Positions 63,363-64,000 of a stretch of 64,000 nt of DNA are shown one piece after another. The position numbers were made by a program, and so were the translations under genes. Under the pieces are notes generated by a model. The model made no database searches. It was given only the letters and a program-made list of their open reading frames with translations, and was not told the origin of the DNA. The stretch is from Limnochordales bacterium. Its GTDB lineage: Bacteria; Bacillota; Limnochordia; Limnochordales; DUMU01. Location of the stretch: the NCBI GenBank assembly GCA_014896315.1, contig JADBKP010000005.1, positions 186,001 through 250,000 on the forward strand, read 5' to 3'. Position 1 is the first letter of the stretch; each line of letters starts with the position of its first letter.

Positions 63363-64000
63363 ATGATGAGCGACGTTCTGGAATCAGAGAAGTGGAGCGG
63401 GCTGGTCGCGGCGACGGATGGCGGCCAGACCAAGACGGTGACGGTACTGGCCGATCTGACGGGGCGGTGCCTGGCGGCGGGCTGGGCCGGGCCCGCCAAT
63501 CATATCAACGAACCCGGAGGACCGGATCGCTGCCGGCGGGCGGTGCGCGGGGCTTTGGCCGCAGCCTGGCAGAAGGTGCAGGGTGAGTTGGCGAAGCAAG
63601 GAGTTGCCTTGCCGGACCAGCTTCCCCCGCTGGTGGCGGCTGCCTACGGTATGAGCGGCGGCAACGCGGCTATGGCAGAGATCATCCGCAGTGAAATCCA
63701 CGCCGAGCGCGACGTTATCGTCGTACACGATAGCCGCACGGCCTGGCAGGCAAGTCTGTGTGGCCGCCCTGGTGTTGTGGTGATCGGCGGGACGGGCTCA
63801 GTCGGCCTTGCCCGCAACGCCTCCGGGCAGGAGGCGACCAGCGGCGGCTGGGGCCACCTCATGGGTGACGAGGGATCTGCTTCCTGGCTCGCCTACCAGG
63901 CTCTCTCCGCAGCCACCCGGGCCTGCGATGGCCGGGGGCCAGCCACCCTGTTGGTGGACGAGCTCCCGGCTGCCGCCGGCAAGAAGGACCTGCATGAGTT
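63363..64000 (+). CDS. N-acetylglucosamine-kinase-like (BadF/BcrA ATPase family), 3' end outside window
   Basis: The frame is open from ATG 63363 (or 63366) to the window edge, about 212 residues of an ASKHA-fold kinase. Phosphate 1 motif ATDGGQTKTVTVLAD, then AAYGMSGGNAAM, VVHDSRTAWQASLCG with the catalytic Asp, and phosphate 2 GTGSVGLAR followed by GGWGHLMGDEGSASWLA. This is the pattern of GlcNAc/GlcN kinases of the BadF/BadG/BcrA/BcrD family. AAGG (63351-63354) lies eight bases upstream. A product GlcNAc-6-P would feed NagA and NagB encoded at 28.8-30.7 kb. Confidence 0.82.
   Translation, partial: MMSDVLESEKWSGLVAATDGGQTKTVTVLADLTGRCLAAGWAGPANHINEPGGPDRCRRAVRGALAAAWQKVQGELAKQGVALPDQLPPLVAAAYGMSGGNAAMAEIIRSEIHAERDVIVVHDSRTAWQASLCGRPGVVVIGGTGSVGLARNASGQEATSGGWGHLMGDEGSASWLAYQALSAATRACDGRGPATLLVDELPAAAGKKDLHE

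Overview
This 64 kb window is GC-rich, compact, almost all protein-coding, and reads like a chromosome section of a Gram-positive (Bacillota) bacterium. The best lineage evidence is the set of firmicute-type gene orders: cdaA-(cdaR)-glmM-glmS, acpS-nnr-alr, rapZ-whiA-cggR-gapA-pgk-tpiA-eno-secG. VanW, DUF4015, DUF4855 and DUF4912 proteins and TTG/GTG starts behind strong Shine-Dalgarno sites fit the same picture. A GH57 branching enzyme and an archaeal-looking superoxide dismutase hint at a thermophilic, deep-branching clade (Limnochordia or similar); that placement is inference. I saw no tRNA, rRNA, CRISPR array, transposase or phage gene.

Layout. 1-3.0 kb: sugar-related secreted proteins (DUF4832, a carbohydrate-binding-like protein, a solute-binding protein without permeases). 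3.3-12.0 kb, minus strand: a complete kdpFABCDE high-affinity potassium system, including the 29-residue KdpF. 12.4-20.3 kb, plus strand: cdaA (c-di-AMP synthase), a cdaR cut down to its membrane anchor, glmM, glmS, acpS, nnr and alr, for envelope precursor supply. 20.2-26.2 kb: a membrane protein of unknown role and an alpha-glucan group (GT4, GH57 branching enzyme, DUF4912). 26.6-32.7 kb: murQ-anmK-nagA-nagB-rapZ-whiA, which takes recycled wall amino sugars to fructose-6-P and runs directly into two regulators. 32.8-38.8 kb: cggR-gapA-pgk-tpiA-eno-secG. 39-50 kb: secreted or anchored proteins (DUF4015, phosphodiester glycosidase, subtilase, alpha/alpha-barrel protein, VanW), with SOD and a DegT-type aminotransferase between them. 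50.5-61.5 kb: an ABC-2 exporter, a HAD phosphatase, two MFS exporters with promoter and palindrome in front, a second orphan solute-binding protein and a DUF4855 protein. 61.5-64 kb: a Cas4/RecB-like nuclease, a NYN-domain protein and the start of a GlcNAc-kinase-like gene that leaves the window.

Two themes tie the window together. Potassium and c-di-AMP: the kdp operon is divergent from the c-di-AMP cyclase gene. Amino sugars: GlmM/GlmS make, and MurQ/AnmK/NagA/NagB (and perhaps the terminal kinase) recycle, the GlcN-6-P pool, with RapZ encoded next to NagB. Most striking are the apparent ACG start of cdaA, the truncated cdaR, the missing yvcK and gpmI genes inside otherwise canonical operons, two exporter genes with a palindrome at the predicted transcription start, and chains of tiny SD-led leader ORFs.
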